From positions 1-17,892 of the forward strand of contig JAUWOH010000015.1 in NCBI GenBank assembly GCA_030612225.1: 17,892 nt of DNA. The letters run 5' to 3'. This document shows positions 7,551-16,800 of this stretch, piece by piece. The notes beneath the pieces are model-generated. The model saw only the letters and a list, made by a program, of their open reading frames with translations. It was not told where the DNA came from and did not search any database. Every line of letters starts with the position of its first letter. The stretch's first letter is position 1. The position numbers were made by a program, and so were the translations under genes. The stretch is from Desulfobacteraceae bacterium (GTDB lineage: Bacteria > Desulfobacterota > Desulfobacteria > Desulfobacterales > JAUWMJ01).

Positions 7551-7743
7551 CGAGACCCTGGGAAAATGGCACTTTTTGCCCGATTAGCGCTAAAGCTTCA
7601 CTAAAGTGCCTGCGTCAGACTCAAATTTCAATCCTCGAAATATTCAATATATTCCTGTGGTTGAAATTTTCGCCTTCCCCCGCTCAAAGTCCGGGATCTT
7701 CGACTTGAACTCGAACAAAAATTACCTTTTTTCCAAGGTCTCG
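7551..7743. repeat. MITE-like repeat, copy 2
   Basis: A 193-bp non-coding unit of the same family as 6140-6307. It begins CGAGACCCTGGGAAAA and ends TTTTCCAAGGTCTCG, an inverted pair with a few mismatches. It shares the ATTAGCGCTAAA core and the TATATTCCTGTGGTTGA block with copy 1. The two copies differ in internal length: copy 2 has an extra segment, closed by GGCACTTT (7568-7575) and AAAGTGCC (7603-7610), where copy 1 is shorter. A plus-strand open frame (7606-7824) crossing its end is not considered a gene. Confidence 0.7.
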
Positions 7744-7798
7744 GCTCTGCATGGCAAGGGTTGTGGTTTCATGGTGGGGAGGCTGAAATTCAGGCAAG

Positions 7799-7830
7799 AA
7801 AAAAGGGCGTACGCTTTTTCGTAAACCCTT
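7799..7830 (-). terminator. Terminator behind the truncated tRNA-Glu copy
   Basis: On the minus strand AAGGGTTTACG (7830-7820), a 6-nt loop, then CGTACGCCCTT (7813-7803) and further T residues. The 11-bp stem has one mismatch and one G-T pair. It lies 11 nt beyond the CCA end of the tRNA fragment. Confidence 0.6.
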
Positions 7831-7841
7831 ATGAACATTTG

Positions 7842-7906
7842 TGGTGATCCCACCGGGATTCGAACCCGGGTTATCCCGCTTGAAAAGCGGGGCGTCCTAA
7901 CCACTA
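7842..7906 (-). pseudogene. tRNA-Glu(TTC) remnant lacking its 5' end
   Basis: Read on the minus strand, 65 nt match the 3' nine-tenths of a tRNA-Glu: the second half of the D arm (TAGTGGTTAGGAC), an anticodon arm with loop TTTTCAA (anticodon TTC), a perfect T arm (CCGGG-TTCGAAT-CCCGG) and the acceptor 3' strand TGGGATCA plus encoded CCA. The 5' acceptor strand and first D-stem half (expected GGTCCCATCGTC) are missing, replaced by the T-tract of the terminator of the neighbouring tRNA gene. It cannot fold a normal acceptor stem, so it should be non-functional. It could be deletion debris of a tandem array or an attachment-site remnant. Confidence 0.8.
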
Positions 7907-7907
7907 T

Positions 7908-7932
7908 AAAAAAGAGCCTTTTTCAGGGCTCT
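7908..7932 (-). terminator. Intrinsic terminator of tRNA-Glu(CTC)
   Basis: On the minus strand AGAGCC (7932-7927 region), a loop ending in CTGAAAAA, GGCTCT (7918-7913), then TTTTT. It lies 10 nt beyond the CCA of tRNA-Glu(CTC). Its T-tract joins directly to the truncated tRNA copy. Confidence 0.75.
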
Positions 7933-7942
7933 CATAATTTCA

Positions 7943-8017
7943 TGGTGATCCCAGCGGGGGTCGAACCCGCGTTACCGGCGTGAGAGGCCGACGTCCTAAC
8001 CACTAGACGATGGGACC
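7943..8017 (-). tRNA. tRNA-Glu (anticodon CTC)
   Basis: A full cloverleaf on the minus strand: acceptor GGTCCCA / TGGGATC, D arm GTCT...AGGAC with AGTGGTT loop, anticodon stem TCGGC/GCCGG around CTCTCAC (anticodon CTC, reading GAG), variable loop TAAC, perfect T arm GCGGG-TTCGACC-CCCGC, discriminator A and encoded CCA. The 75 nt with CCA are a normal length. It is the only fully intact tRNA of the three Glu-type copies here and is followed by its own terminator. Confidence 0.93.
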
Positions 8018-8040
8018 TTTGTTTTGGAACAGCTATCGCA

Positions 8041-8087
8041 GACCTATAAAAGTAACGTTTCGAAGTCTGCGCTTATCTGTATAGGTC
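8041..8087. repeat. 47-bp inverted fragment of the MITE-like family
   Basis: Ends GACCTATA and TATAGGTC are perfect inverse complements. The reverse complement contains ACAGATAAGCGCAGACTTCGAAA, here named only by its ends: an ACAGATAAGCG block followed by AGACTTCGAAA. It matches the right half of the repeat at 6140-6307 (near 6261-6283) with one difference in 23 nt, in opposite orientation. It sits between two tRNA-Glu copies, upstream of the intact one. Confidence 0.6.
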
Positions 8088-8142
8088 TTTTCTTATATAC
8101 TCTCAAACGTTAAGTCTATATCATAGCATATTAATTTAATAA

Positions 8143-8216
8143 TGATCCCAACGGAATTCGAACCTGCGTTATCCCGCTTGAAAAGCGGGACGTCCTAACA
8201 ACCAGACGATGGGACC
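8143..8216 (-). tRNA. tRNA-Glu(TTC)-like, probably degenerate
   Basis: On the minus strand the acceptor strands GGTCCCA/TGGGATC are intact and the anticodon loop TTTTCAA gives anticodon TTC. Several features argue for decay. The T stem GCAGG/TTCCG-T has an A-C mismatch and two G-T pairs. The D loop GGTTGTT lacks the conserved A14. TTA stands where the neighbours encode CCA. No terminator follows. The stretch between D stem and variable loop is 2 nt longer than in the CTC copy, as it also is in the truncated TTC copy. A search program may still call it a tRNA; I think it is a pseudogene or a poor one. Confidence 0.55.
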
Positions 8217-8290
8217 TGTATTTTGAACCATGAATATAGAAAACAGGTTTTAATGTCAAGACTATTTGCTTAATCGATTTTATTACCGGT

Positions 8291-8905
8291 TTACAACTCA
8301 ACCCCTGCAACTTTTAAGGCGAATCTTCTAAAAGAGTCTGACCGCCTGATTTTGGCGAAATTTGAAATTTCCCTGACAAGCTTAATTGCATGCTGGTAAT
8401 CCACATAGCGGCGACCGGTCCCAAGCTCCTGAGTAAAGATTTTTGTAAGTCTTGTTTTGGGATCATGGATTCTGTCTGGGTTTGGGAATCTTAAAATCCG
8501 GCTAACAGGATGGGGATGTTTTAACGGTTCAAGCATTGCTTTAACAGCCCGATTATCTGCGAGCAGCCATGCTTCCAGCTCTTCTTGTATGCATACCAGA
8601 AAAACCCTGTTGAAATCCACATTTTCAGCTTGCAAGGACTGAAAAATAGCCAGCCGGTCTTCGTGCCTGCAGGGCTTTATGCCTTTTTCACGCCAGGCCG
8701 GATAAAGGTCCCATACTATAATGACTTTCTCACACTCATCCAACAAGACTTTAGCAATAGCGCCGCTATCTTCAAGTAGTTTTTTCTTGTTGTCCAGTGT
8801 GCTGGAAACAAATTCGATTGTGGGGTCAAGTTTATGAACCAGATGGCGGCAAACCTGAACATCCGGGCCGTCAGGGCCACATTCGAAAATAAAGCCAATC
8901 TTCAT
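8291..8905 (-). CDS. DUF4276-type, TOPRIM-like protein; partner of the upstream AAA ATPase
   Basis: The 204-residue cytoplasmic protein begins MKIGFIFECGPDGPD. It has the order of acidic sites expected of a TOPRIM-like fold: E8 after a hydrophobic strand, a VIIVWD strand ending in D66, and an EELEAWLLAD segment (107-116). The last is typical of DUF4276, as I recall the family. TOPRIM domains in OLD, Gabija and PARIS-type proteins act as metal-dependent nucleases, usually under control of an ABC-like ATPase. Here the ATPase gene ends 3 nt upstream, and GGAG within its last codons serves as ribosome binding site. Nuclease activity is inference: the classical DxD is not obvious (D66-L-Y). It is the last gene of the four-gene operon. 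Confidence 0.7.
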   Translation of the reverse strand: MKIGFIFECGPDGPDVQVCRHLVHKLDPTIEFVSSTLDNKKKLLEDSGAIAKVLLDECEKVIIVWDLYPAWREKGIKPCRHEDRLAIFQSLQAENVDFNRVFLVCIQEELEAWLLADNRAVKAMLEPLKHPHPVSRILRFPNPDRIHDPKTRLTKIFTQELGTGRRYVDYQHAIKLVREISNFAKIRRSDSFRRFALKVAGVEL

Positions 8906-8908
8906 ATT

Positions 8909-10000
8909 TTAGCTCCGCTTTAGCTTTCCCATGGTGTACAGTTTTCCAGGTGAGAATTTTTGCGCCCATTCTTCCAGCGATTTTTGAGACGCGGGGCGCG
9001 TAAATACAGGGGAACCGGAAGTATCTCTTTCCACAACAACGAGCTGGGATAATTTTAGTAAATCAAGCAGATAAGGGGAATGGGTTGTAACAATAACCTG
9101 TCCACGGCCTGATTCGATAAAATACCGGATTTCATCGACAAGCAGGTGAATGGTTCGAGGATCGAGTCCATTTTCGATTTCTTCAATAATAATAACCGGT
9201 GAAGGGGATGGATGGCGAAAACTCGCCAATAGAGCAAGGATTCTAAGAGTTCCTGTAGAAAGGAGCCAGCCAGGTAGCTTGCCTGCAATATTTTCTTCAG
9301 CCATCATCAGATAAACTTTTCGATCAATTTCGGATGTAATTGCCGGTTGAAGATCTTCCGTATAGGGCAAAACCACTTTGATAGCTTCGATAATGCCGTT
9401 ATAAGCCTGAATATCCATGTCTCTAATGGATAGAAGGTATTCGGCAATATTAGAACCATTTGGCCTCAACTTAATGCTGCCATAGGCCCGTTTTTGCGGC
9501 ATCGGCTCGGTCATTGAGTAAGGATCAAGTTTTAGAAACTGCCATCCATAAACAAACAGATTCAATTTTGGATCCGTAATTTCGCCGTTAGAAATAAGTT
9601 TGTGCATTTCAGTTAGTTCACTGGAATTATATGCGGTCTTATAGTCCTGAAAGTAAATCTTGTTCAAAGTAGAATCCGCTACAATTTCCAGATGGAATTT
9701 AATTTTTTCATCTCCTGCTATACCAAGAAAAGCAAATGTCATGGGGTTTGAGACTTTACCCTTGATTGCCTTATGTTCTTTGGCCTTGTTCCAGATATGC
9801 TCAAACCCGTGCCAGGGAATCATGGCTTCGTCCAAACCGCTGAAAACAATTGATTGAAACGTTTCCATCGCCTCAACAATACTGCTTTTCCCGGATCCAT
9901 TGTTACCGATGAAAACCGTCAGCGGGGTAAACCTTATGGTTTTGCTGTCCTGCACGGCTTTGAAGTTTTTTAAAGAAAAGGATGAAAGTTTCGGTTTCAT
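8909..10000 (-). CDS. AAA family ATPase (AAA_15/AAA_21, SMC/ABC-like)
   Basis: The 363-residue ATPase of the RecF/SMC/OLD-like group begins with the usual LSSFSLKNFKAV strand. Walker A GNNGSGKSS is at residues 32-40, a signature-like LSTGTLR at 247-253, Walker B with double Glu (VIIIEEIENGLD) at 269-280, and the H-loop THS around 306-308. There is no C-terminal TOPRIM domain, so any effector must be separate; the DUF4276 protein encoded 3 nt downstream is the obvious partner. In OLD, Gabija and PARIS systems such ATPases sense or gate and the TOPRIM partner acts. The start overlaps the methyltransferase stop as ATGA, with AGAGG about 9 nt ahead. The specific biological role here is inferred from context. 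Confidence 0.9.
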   Translation of the reverse strand: MKPKLSSFSLKNFKAVQDSKTIRFTPLTVFIGNNGSGKSSIVEAMETFQSIVFSGLDEAMIPWHGFEHIWNKAKEHKAIKGKVSNPMTFAFLGIAGDEKIKFHLEIVADSTLNKIYFQDYKTAYNSSELTEMHKLISNGEITDPKLNLFVYGWQFLKLDPYSMTEPMPQKRAYGSIKLRPNGSNIAEYLLSIRDMDIQAYNGIIEAIKVVLPYTEDLQPAITSEIDRKVYLMMAEENIAGKLPGWLLSTGTLRILALLASFRHPSPSPVIIIEEIENGLDPRTIHLLVDEIRYFIESGRGQVIVTTHSPYLLDLLKLSQLVVVERDTSGSPVFTRPASQKSLEEWAQKFSPGKLYTMGKLKRS

Positions 10001-13000
10001 TTTATTATTCCTCTGGCAATATCTCGGTAAATATTCAGTGCTGCCACGCGGAACGGGTCCGGGCAGTTGGTTTCTTTTAAAATCATCGAGTATTCTTCTT
10101 CGGTTAGATTGTAGAGGTGCGCTACACGGCCGTCAATTTCGGCTTCGAGGGCGGTTGTGTCGCCAGCGAAGTTTGATTTTTTTGCACTGAGAATTTGATT
10201 GAGCAATTTTATAAAAGGCCGTTGCGTTTGATTATCAACTTTTTTTATTGGAATATTAAGCAAAGGCTCTTTATCGATTTGAAAGTTATTGCCTTGTATT
10301 TTCCCTTTATTTCTAAGCCAAAATTTTATTGGCAATGAATTTAACAAGGCGGTCAAAAATTTCATGTTCAAACGTTCAGATTTAATAACATAGAAAGTTG
10401 CTGAAACATAGGAATCAAAATCTGTGTAAGTAAAAGTAGGTTCTATGCATTTGCGAACAACAATTATCTTTTCCCCTTTAAAAAATCTTTCGTCTCTACT
10501 CCTATGTAAACCATATGGCTTATTAACAGAAGTAATTACCGTTTGGAAATTATCTAAATGTTTTTTGATGTTTGGATACGGTCTTATTCTTTCAGGGTTT
10601 TTAAATGTTGAATCTGTATAGATTATCCATTTATTATTTCTACTATTTCCGTAATATTTAAAAAGTTCTTTGGTAGAATAATAGGGTTTAATAAGCTCTA
10701 TCTCTTTTGTTGATAATTTCAATTCTTGCTTTTCGCTATTGTTTAGAACAAAGATACCATAACCAAGATCAAATCTAATAACCAATCTTTTTTGGGAAGC
10801 TTTATTTATATAATCTTGTGGACAAACGATTCCTTGTGCCACCTCTTTTTCTTTTAAATAATCATTTCCTCCTTCTTTTATTTTCGCAGCTATATTTTCT
10901 ATCTCTGGACTCGCAAACGTCAATGTTCTATTAATTAAATCAGTCTTAATAATAGTAGGGCTTAAGTATTCTGCATTTGGGTTTTCTCTTAGCTCAATCA
11001 AATCCAATACATCATTAAAGGTCCTGTTTTCACCCTTTAGTCTTCTGAAATCAAAGTTGTAATTGTCATTTATTGAATCATTGCGAAAAATCATAATCAT
11101 GGTTTGAATATCAGAATGTTCGAAAATCATATAGCTTCCAAAATCTAATAACTTCAATATGTAAGCATCTTTAATGATTTTGTTTCTCATTTTGGAAGCA
11201 CCATAATTTGTAACCCAATTATTCGTCGCAATAAATGTTAATATTCCTTTTTTATTTTGTAATAAATCTATATTATGGCAGGCGAACAGATACCATAAAT
11301 CCATTTTACCCTGGTAATAAGGTGATCTTCTAATACCATCAAAAGCATTCCTAAATGTATATTCTTTAATATACGGCGGATTCCCAATAACAACAACAAA
11401 CCCATCCTTTACACCAAACATCCACTCCATATCAAAAAAATCAGCGGATGTATTTTGATCATACGGATCCCAATGGGCTAATTTTTCGGCCACACCGGTT
11501 CCAAAATTTCCATTTTTGATTAACAACTGGGCAAGTTCAGCTCTGAGTTGTGCATCTTTTTCACGGTATTTTGCTTTTGTTGTAGGAGTTCGGGCGGAAA
11601 AATGCTTCTGACGAACCTTTGCCAGCTCATTTTCTTTTTCCTTAATTTTCAGCTCAAATAAATTCCCAAGACCTTTTTGAACACCGATCAGTGTGTTGGC
11701 TGCAACAAACCGAGTCTCAAGATTCGGCAGAGGCAAAACACCTAAGTTTTCCTTATTTTTATCAATCTTTTGATCTACAATCAGAGAAATAAAGAAACGA
11801 AGTTTGGAAATCTGAACAGCGATGGGCTGAATATCCACACCGAATATGCAGTTTTCAATAAGATAAAGCTTGCGACCATAGTCCAGTTCATTATTATCAA
11901 AAGCATCATTAGTGGTTGCAAGTCGTTCTTTCAGTTCACCCAGTGCTCTTTGACGAGCTTTGTCATCTTTTATTTTTTCGGCATATAAGATATCTTTTTT
12001 TATTTCTCCGGTCTGATTCTCGATTTGCCTTTGCTTCCACTGTTTGTTTTGAGGATCAAGCTTAGAAAGTATATGTACCATTTTATGTAAAATGCCCATG
12101 GGAAAGGCGCCTGAGCCGCAGGCAGGATCAAGGATTTTGGCATTATCCAAAGCGGTAATAATAACCTTTACTTCTTTTTTTGAAAAAAGATGGTCTTCCG
12201 TGGAGTATGAAAGCAGGTTGTGTAGTTTGTTATTTATCTCCTTTTTTACACTGGCAGGTAACTTTGATTTGGATGGGGCGATTTTTGTTTGAACCGGTTT
12301 TTGTTTGCCAAACAAACTTTTCTGGGAAGGCGGCGTTTTTTGAATGAACCCGGATTCCTTCTCATAAAGCTCTGTCAATTTGCCTTCAAGGTGTGCAATC
12401 AGGGATTCATCCACCATATAGTTAACGATTTCCCTTGGAGTATAAAATGATCCTGTCTGTTTTCGCGCCGTGGTTTGTGTTTCGGGGTTGTAGCTGGCCA
12501 GCAGGTTTTCAAACACCTTGCCAAGCAGTTCCGGATCAAGAGCGATTTCTTCTTCAATGGGTGTGTTTTCTGCAATGGTGAATTTGTATGAGTTTAGAAT
12601 GTGAATTATTCCTCTGACCGTTTCGTTTTTTCTCTTTTTGCTGCCATAGATCTCACTTAAATCGATCTGCTCCTCATCTCCGAAAAAGAGAAAATCAGGT
12701 ACTTTAAGTTTTTTTTCATGCACGGGTCTGTTAGAAAAACAATCAATCCTTATTTCATCAGGCTTTCCAATATTTTTGTCCAAGTTTTCGAACAGCCCGC
12801 CGTTTAAAAAGGGGATGGTTTCAAACAGCTTTAGGGCTTTTTTCTTATCTTTAAAAAACCTCTCGTATCTGTAAAATTCCTGGATGCCATACTGGCGATT
12901 GACAAATTTGCGACTTTTAGGATCATCCTTTTTCATTTTTGTGTTAAGCGTCGCAAAAAACAGATTCTGTAAAATCGCTTTGTAATAAGTGCTGTCATTA

Positions 13001-13848
13001 CTGTCCGTATAATTCAGAAAGTCATCAAGACTTTCCGTGTCAAACAGCACACCCGGGATCAGGTTTTTCTCCTTTAAAAACCAGACAAACATCAAACGAG
13101 TAATCAAACGGATGACACTGGTTGCATTTCTGACTTCCCTGTCTTTTTCCGCATCATCCGGAAACTCAACATACTGTAGTGCCCAGAAGTACCAGTTTGA
13201 TAATTCCCTGTAAAACTGCTTGCTAAGCAGGGAAACACTGAAAACTTCCTGCCAGTAGTTATACAGCCCGTCGAAAGTGGTAACAGCCTTTTTACCGGTG
13301 GTTGTGATGGCAAGATTTTCTAAAATTTTCAAATGACCGGTATGGGTTTTTATCGTGTCAATATCTTTTAGCAGGGAAACCTTACCGGCCTTTTCACCTT
13401 CACGCCATTTTTGTTTATAGGGCGCTCTTTCGCAGTTTGAAAAAGAAATGTATCGGTTGTATTTGAATACAACGACAACCGGAGTATAATGAAACTCCCG
13501 GTTAAAGGCTCTCGTAATTTCCGCCATCTGGCCACGGGTCGGAAGCTTTCCGCCTGGCCGGTCAAGGGTGACGCCAAATATCAAGAGCCCATCGTATTCC
13601 TTTTTTCTTAGCTGCTTATTATCAATTATCGAAGGTTGTTTATTAAATGCCCTGTCATCCACCATGCCTAAAAAATAGACATCATCCACAAGCTGGTGTG
13701 CGGGATGGTTTGGTTTATAGGTGTTTGAGAGGATTTCTTTGGGCGAAACCGGTTGCTCGGTTATATAGTGGATGGGGATATTAAGGTTTTTAAAAAATAT
13801 TTTTATAGAAGAATAAAAATCCTGATCATTGAAATATTGCAGATTCAT
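9997..13848 (-). CDS. Eco57I/PglX-like DNA methyltransferase with large N-terminal region and probable target-recognition C-terminus
   Basis: The 1283-residue DNA methyltransferase is probably N6-adenine, from the NPPY motif. The N-terminal ~330 residues hold a strand-rich region (VVVVFKYNRYISF) followed by VSLLKDIDTIKT. An YNPETQTTARKQTGSFYTP segment precedes the SAM-binding motif LDPACGSGAFPMG at about 572-584, and NPPYIKEY lies near 820-827. The wide spacing between these motifs is typical of Eco57I/PglX-like enzymes. The C-terminal ~300 residues (including the SVNKPYGLHRS and KGKIQGNNFQIDKEP stretches) resemble TaqI-type specificity domains. An AAGGG ribosome binding site precedes the ATG. 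The gene lies 16 nt behind the helicase/nuclease and overlaps the ATPase by 4 nt. It probably supplies both target recognition and self-protection. I see no clear PD-(D/E)XK nuclease motif in it. Confidence 0.92.
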   Translation of the reverse strand: MNLQYFNDQDFYSSIKIFFKNLNIPIHYITEQPVSPKEILSNTYKPNHPAHQLVDDVYFLGMVDDRAFNKQPSIIDNKQLRKKEYDGLLIFGVTLDRPGGKLPTRGQMAEITRAFNREFHYTPVVVVFKYNRYISFSNCERAPYKQKWREGEKAGKVSLLKDIDTIKTHTGHLKILENLAITTTGKKAVTTFDGLYNYWQEVFSVSLLSKQFYRELSNWYFWALQYVEFPDDAEKDREVRNATSVIRLITRLMFVWFLKEKNLIPGVLFDTESLDDFLNYTDSNDSTYYKAILQNLFFATLNTKMKKDDPKSRKFVNRQYGIQEFYRYERFFKDKKKALKLFETIPFLNGGLFENLDKNIGKPDEIRIDCFSNRPVHEKKLKVPDFLFFGDEEQIDLSEIYGSKKRKNETVRGIIHILNSYKFTIAENTPIEEEIALDPELLGKVFENLLASYNPETQTTARKQTGSFYTPREIVNYMVDESLIAHLEGKLTELYEKESGFIQKTPPSQKSLFGKQKPVQTKIAPSKSKLPASVKKEINNKLHNLLSYSTEDHLFSKKEVKVIITALDNAKILDPACGSGAFPMGILHKMVHILSKLDPQNKQWKQRQIENQTGEIKKDILYAEKIKDDKARQRALGELKERLATTNDAFDNNELDYGRKLYLIENCIFGVDIQPIAVQISKLRFFISLIVDQKIDKNKENLGVLPLPNLETRFVAANTLIGVQKGLGNLFELKIKEKENELAKVRQKHFSARTPTTKAKYREKDAQLRAELAQLLIKNGNFGTGVAEKLAHWDPYDQNTSADFFDMEWMFGVKDGFVVVIGNPPYIKEYTFRNAFDGIRRSPYYQGKMDLWYLFACHNIDLLQNKKGILTFIATNNWVTNYGASKMRNKIIKDAYILKLLDFGSYMIFEHSDIQTMIMIFRNDSINDNYNFDFRRLKGENRTFNDVLDLIELRENPNAEYLSPTIIKTDLINRTLTFASPEIENIAAKIKEGGNDYLKEKEVAQGIVCPQDYINKASQKRLVIRFDLGYGIFVLNNSEKQELKLSTKEIELIKPYYSTKELFKYYGNSRNNKWIIYTDSTFKNPERIRPYPNIKKHLDNFQTVITSVNKPYGLHRSRDERFFKGEKIIVVRKCIEPTFTYTDFDSYVSATFYVIKSERLNMKFLTALLNSLPIKFWLRNKGKIQGNNFQIDKEPLLNIPIKKVDNQTQRPFIKLLNQILSAKKSNFAGDTTALEAEIDGRVAHLYNLTEEEYSMILKETNCPDPFRVAALNIYRDIARGIIK

Positions 13849-13864
13849 CTTTTTCCCTTGGGTA

Positions 13865-16800
13865 TTAGTTCACCAGAAACCAGACGATTAAATCAAAATT
13901 GTCTATTTGAAATTTATCTTCAACTTTAATATTTTCCTTAAGTCTCTTTACAGCAGAAATATCACCAGCTTTTAATTTGTTCAGTATGTCTTTTGCGGAT
14001 TTGCCCATTTTTGTTTTGGTGTTGCCGTTTTCGTCTTTTATTTCATCAATCTCTTGTTTTTTTAACCAGGTTTTTATGGAATCCGAAAGAGACCTAATGG
14101 CTTTTTCTTCGCCATTGTCAACCGCCTGCGGCACAAAGCGATCTTTATCTTTATGTTTGGCAAGGGCATCAAGCACTTCTTTCTGGTTCAGTAAAACGCT
14201 GCTGCCCTCCTTATCTATATAAATCAAATCATGGGAGCTGTATGAGAATTCCTTTACACCGGAAGGCCTGGCTGGGTATCCAAGCAATGCAATAATACCG
14301 TCTTTACGACAAATTTCGTAGTCCTTTTTAAATCCTGTGTACACTCCCTTGGGCATTTTATCGTATTTATCTCTGGTAAGATTCAGCTCCGCATTCAAAT
14401 CCTGCCTGAAGGATTCCAGCGAAAGATCCTCAAAACCCAATCCCTGGTCGCTGACTTCAATATCATCCCAGGATGTCTGCATCTGCTTTAACATCCTGGC
14501 CTTTTGAGACTGCTCCAGTTTGTCATCTTCTATACGTTCCTTCAAGTTGGCAGTAAAATGTTTGTCTATTTCCGAGCCTGCCAGTTTCATAACCGTCATC
14601 CGGTTTTCAATACGATCCTGCAGGTTCAGGTAGCCGTTAATATTATCCGAAGGCCAGAAATTTATGCCATATATTGTATCATTAATGGAACCTATGCGGT
14701 CGATCCGGCCCATTCTCTGAATGACCCGAACAGGATTCCAGTGGATATCGTAATTGATGACATAGTCACAGTCTTGCAGGTTTTGTCCTTCGCTTAAACA
14801 GTCGGTTGCAATCAGTATGTCAATGGGATTATCCAACTTTTCTTTTATGTGCGAATACTTCAGGCAAACCCATTCTTTCCATTTTTCATACTTTTCAAAA
14901 GAAGATAATTTATCCTGCACTTCAAAGTCTTTCCATTCCTTCTCCATATAAAGCTTGGTATAAGGTGTAAAGCGTTCTAAGATCGGTTCGAATTTTAAAC
15001 GGCTGCTGTCAGAATCATCTGTTTTTGATTCATCACCGCTGACTACAGCAACTCTTTTGAATCCTCTCGCTTTTAACTGGTCAAACAGATAAAAGGCAGT
15101 ATCTTTAAAAACCGTAAAAATGATGACTTTATGATTGTTGTTATTGTTTCCACTTTTTTGCTTTTCCTGTATTTTTGAAATCAGGACTTCCAGTTTATCA
15201 TCTATGCTCTTATGGTTGTTTTTATGTGTACACTCCTTCTTTATTTCTTCTTTAAATCGGTGAAGGTTAGAGCGCAGGCTGTCCATGCTGGCAATATCTT
15301 TTTTAAGATCCTGTTTATATGCCTCAAGAGTGCCGGCCCTGTCTATCTCTGATAGTTTCACTTTGCGCTTCTTCCCCAAAGTAAACTCGTCAAAATCCGT
15401 TTCCTCATCCATTTCCAAAAACTCGAATTGAGAGCTGTCATCGATAATATCATCCAGTTTAGCTTCCTGGTACTGATTGATTTTGCTTAAGGCATTTTCA
15501 TGATGAGCCAGAATTTTTTCAACGGTTGATAAAAAAGAAAACCAGGACGATTCAAGTCGTTTAACCATCAGGATATACATCATCTTTACGAGAAAACGAT
15601 CCCTTTGTTTTTCATCCCTTAGCAAATCAACATCTTCTTCCTGCTTAACATAAAATGACGGCTGGTAGCCGGACAGCATTGGGGGAAAATTGTCAAACAT
15701 CTCCTCGAAAGTATCAAAATTTCCAATCTGTTTTGGTGTTACAAAAATATTATCAGGCTTTGCTCTCTTTGGAAATGTGAGGTGATCTGCCTGCCCTTCG
15801 ATCATTTTCCGGGTTCTGGCCACAATCAGGGAATCCGTCAATTTGAAAAAGTTTGAGGGCAGTTTTTTGATAAAGTCACCGATGGTTCTTTTGTCTTCAT
15901 TGCGCCATTCATTAAATGCTCTTTTTGCCCCCCGAAACGTATAATCAATATTTCTAATTCCCAGCGTATTATAAAATCCTTTTGGATCATTTTTCACCAT
16001 AAGCTTGAACTGGTTTCTGATATCTGTCAGGGAATTGTTAATCGGAGTGGCTGAAAGCATCAACACCTTGATATTTTCATTTTTCTTTAACAGGATGTCA
16101 ACCAGGTAATTAAATCGATTGGATTTTGCATTTCTTAAATTATGGCTTTCATCGATAACTACTAATTTTGGCCTGTCACTCTGGAAATATTCATTGATTT
16201 TCAGAGCATCCTGGTGATGCTCCAGGCGGTTATCCTGTAAATCCGTATGGAAACGGATGGTATAATTGAACTGATCGTCTTCGAAACGGGAGTTTTGCTT
16301 GACGAGAAATTTTCTCCAGTTTTGATCTAGTTTCTTTGGACACAGAAGAATGATTTCCGCACCCTCCAACTGGAAAAACTTCATTACTGCCAAAGCGCTC
16401 CAGGTTTTACCCAGGCCGACGGCATCAGCAATAATTGCTCCATTATATTTCTGAAGCATTTTAATTAAGCTTAAGACACTTTTTTGCTGGAATTCATACA
16501 GGGTATTGTAAACAACCGTATTTTCAAGTCGCCCTATTTGCCGGTTAAAATTAGGATCTTCTTTATCGGAAACTATCTGCTCGCCAAAAAGTTCAAAAAG
16601 CACCTTATAGTATAATTCCCGAGGCGTGTACTGAACAAATATTGTTTCAATCTCTTTAATCAGATATTGTTTAAAATCAATTTTTTTGCCATTGACGGTT
16701 TTCCTGCCATGAGCGTTATTACTGAGCCACAGATTGTCAAACCATTCTTTTAACTCCTTATAGTCAGCATCCGTCCCCTGGCCTATTATGTTTAATTCAA

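Noticed and set aside
7606..7824. 72-aa plus-strand open frame
   Set aside because: It lies across the end of a repeat copy and a terminator, with no family signature.
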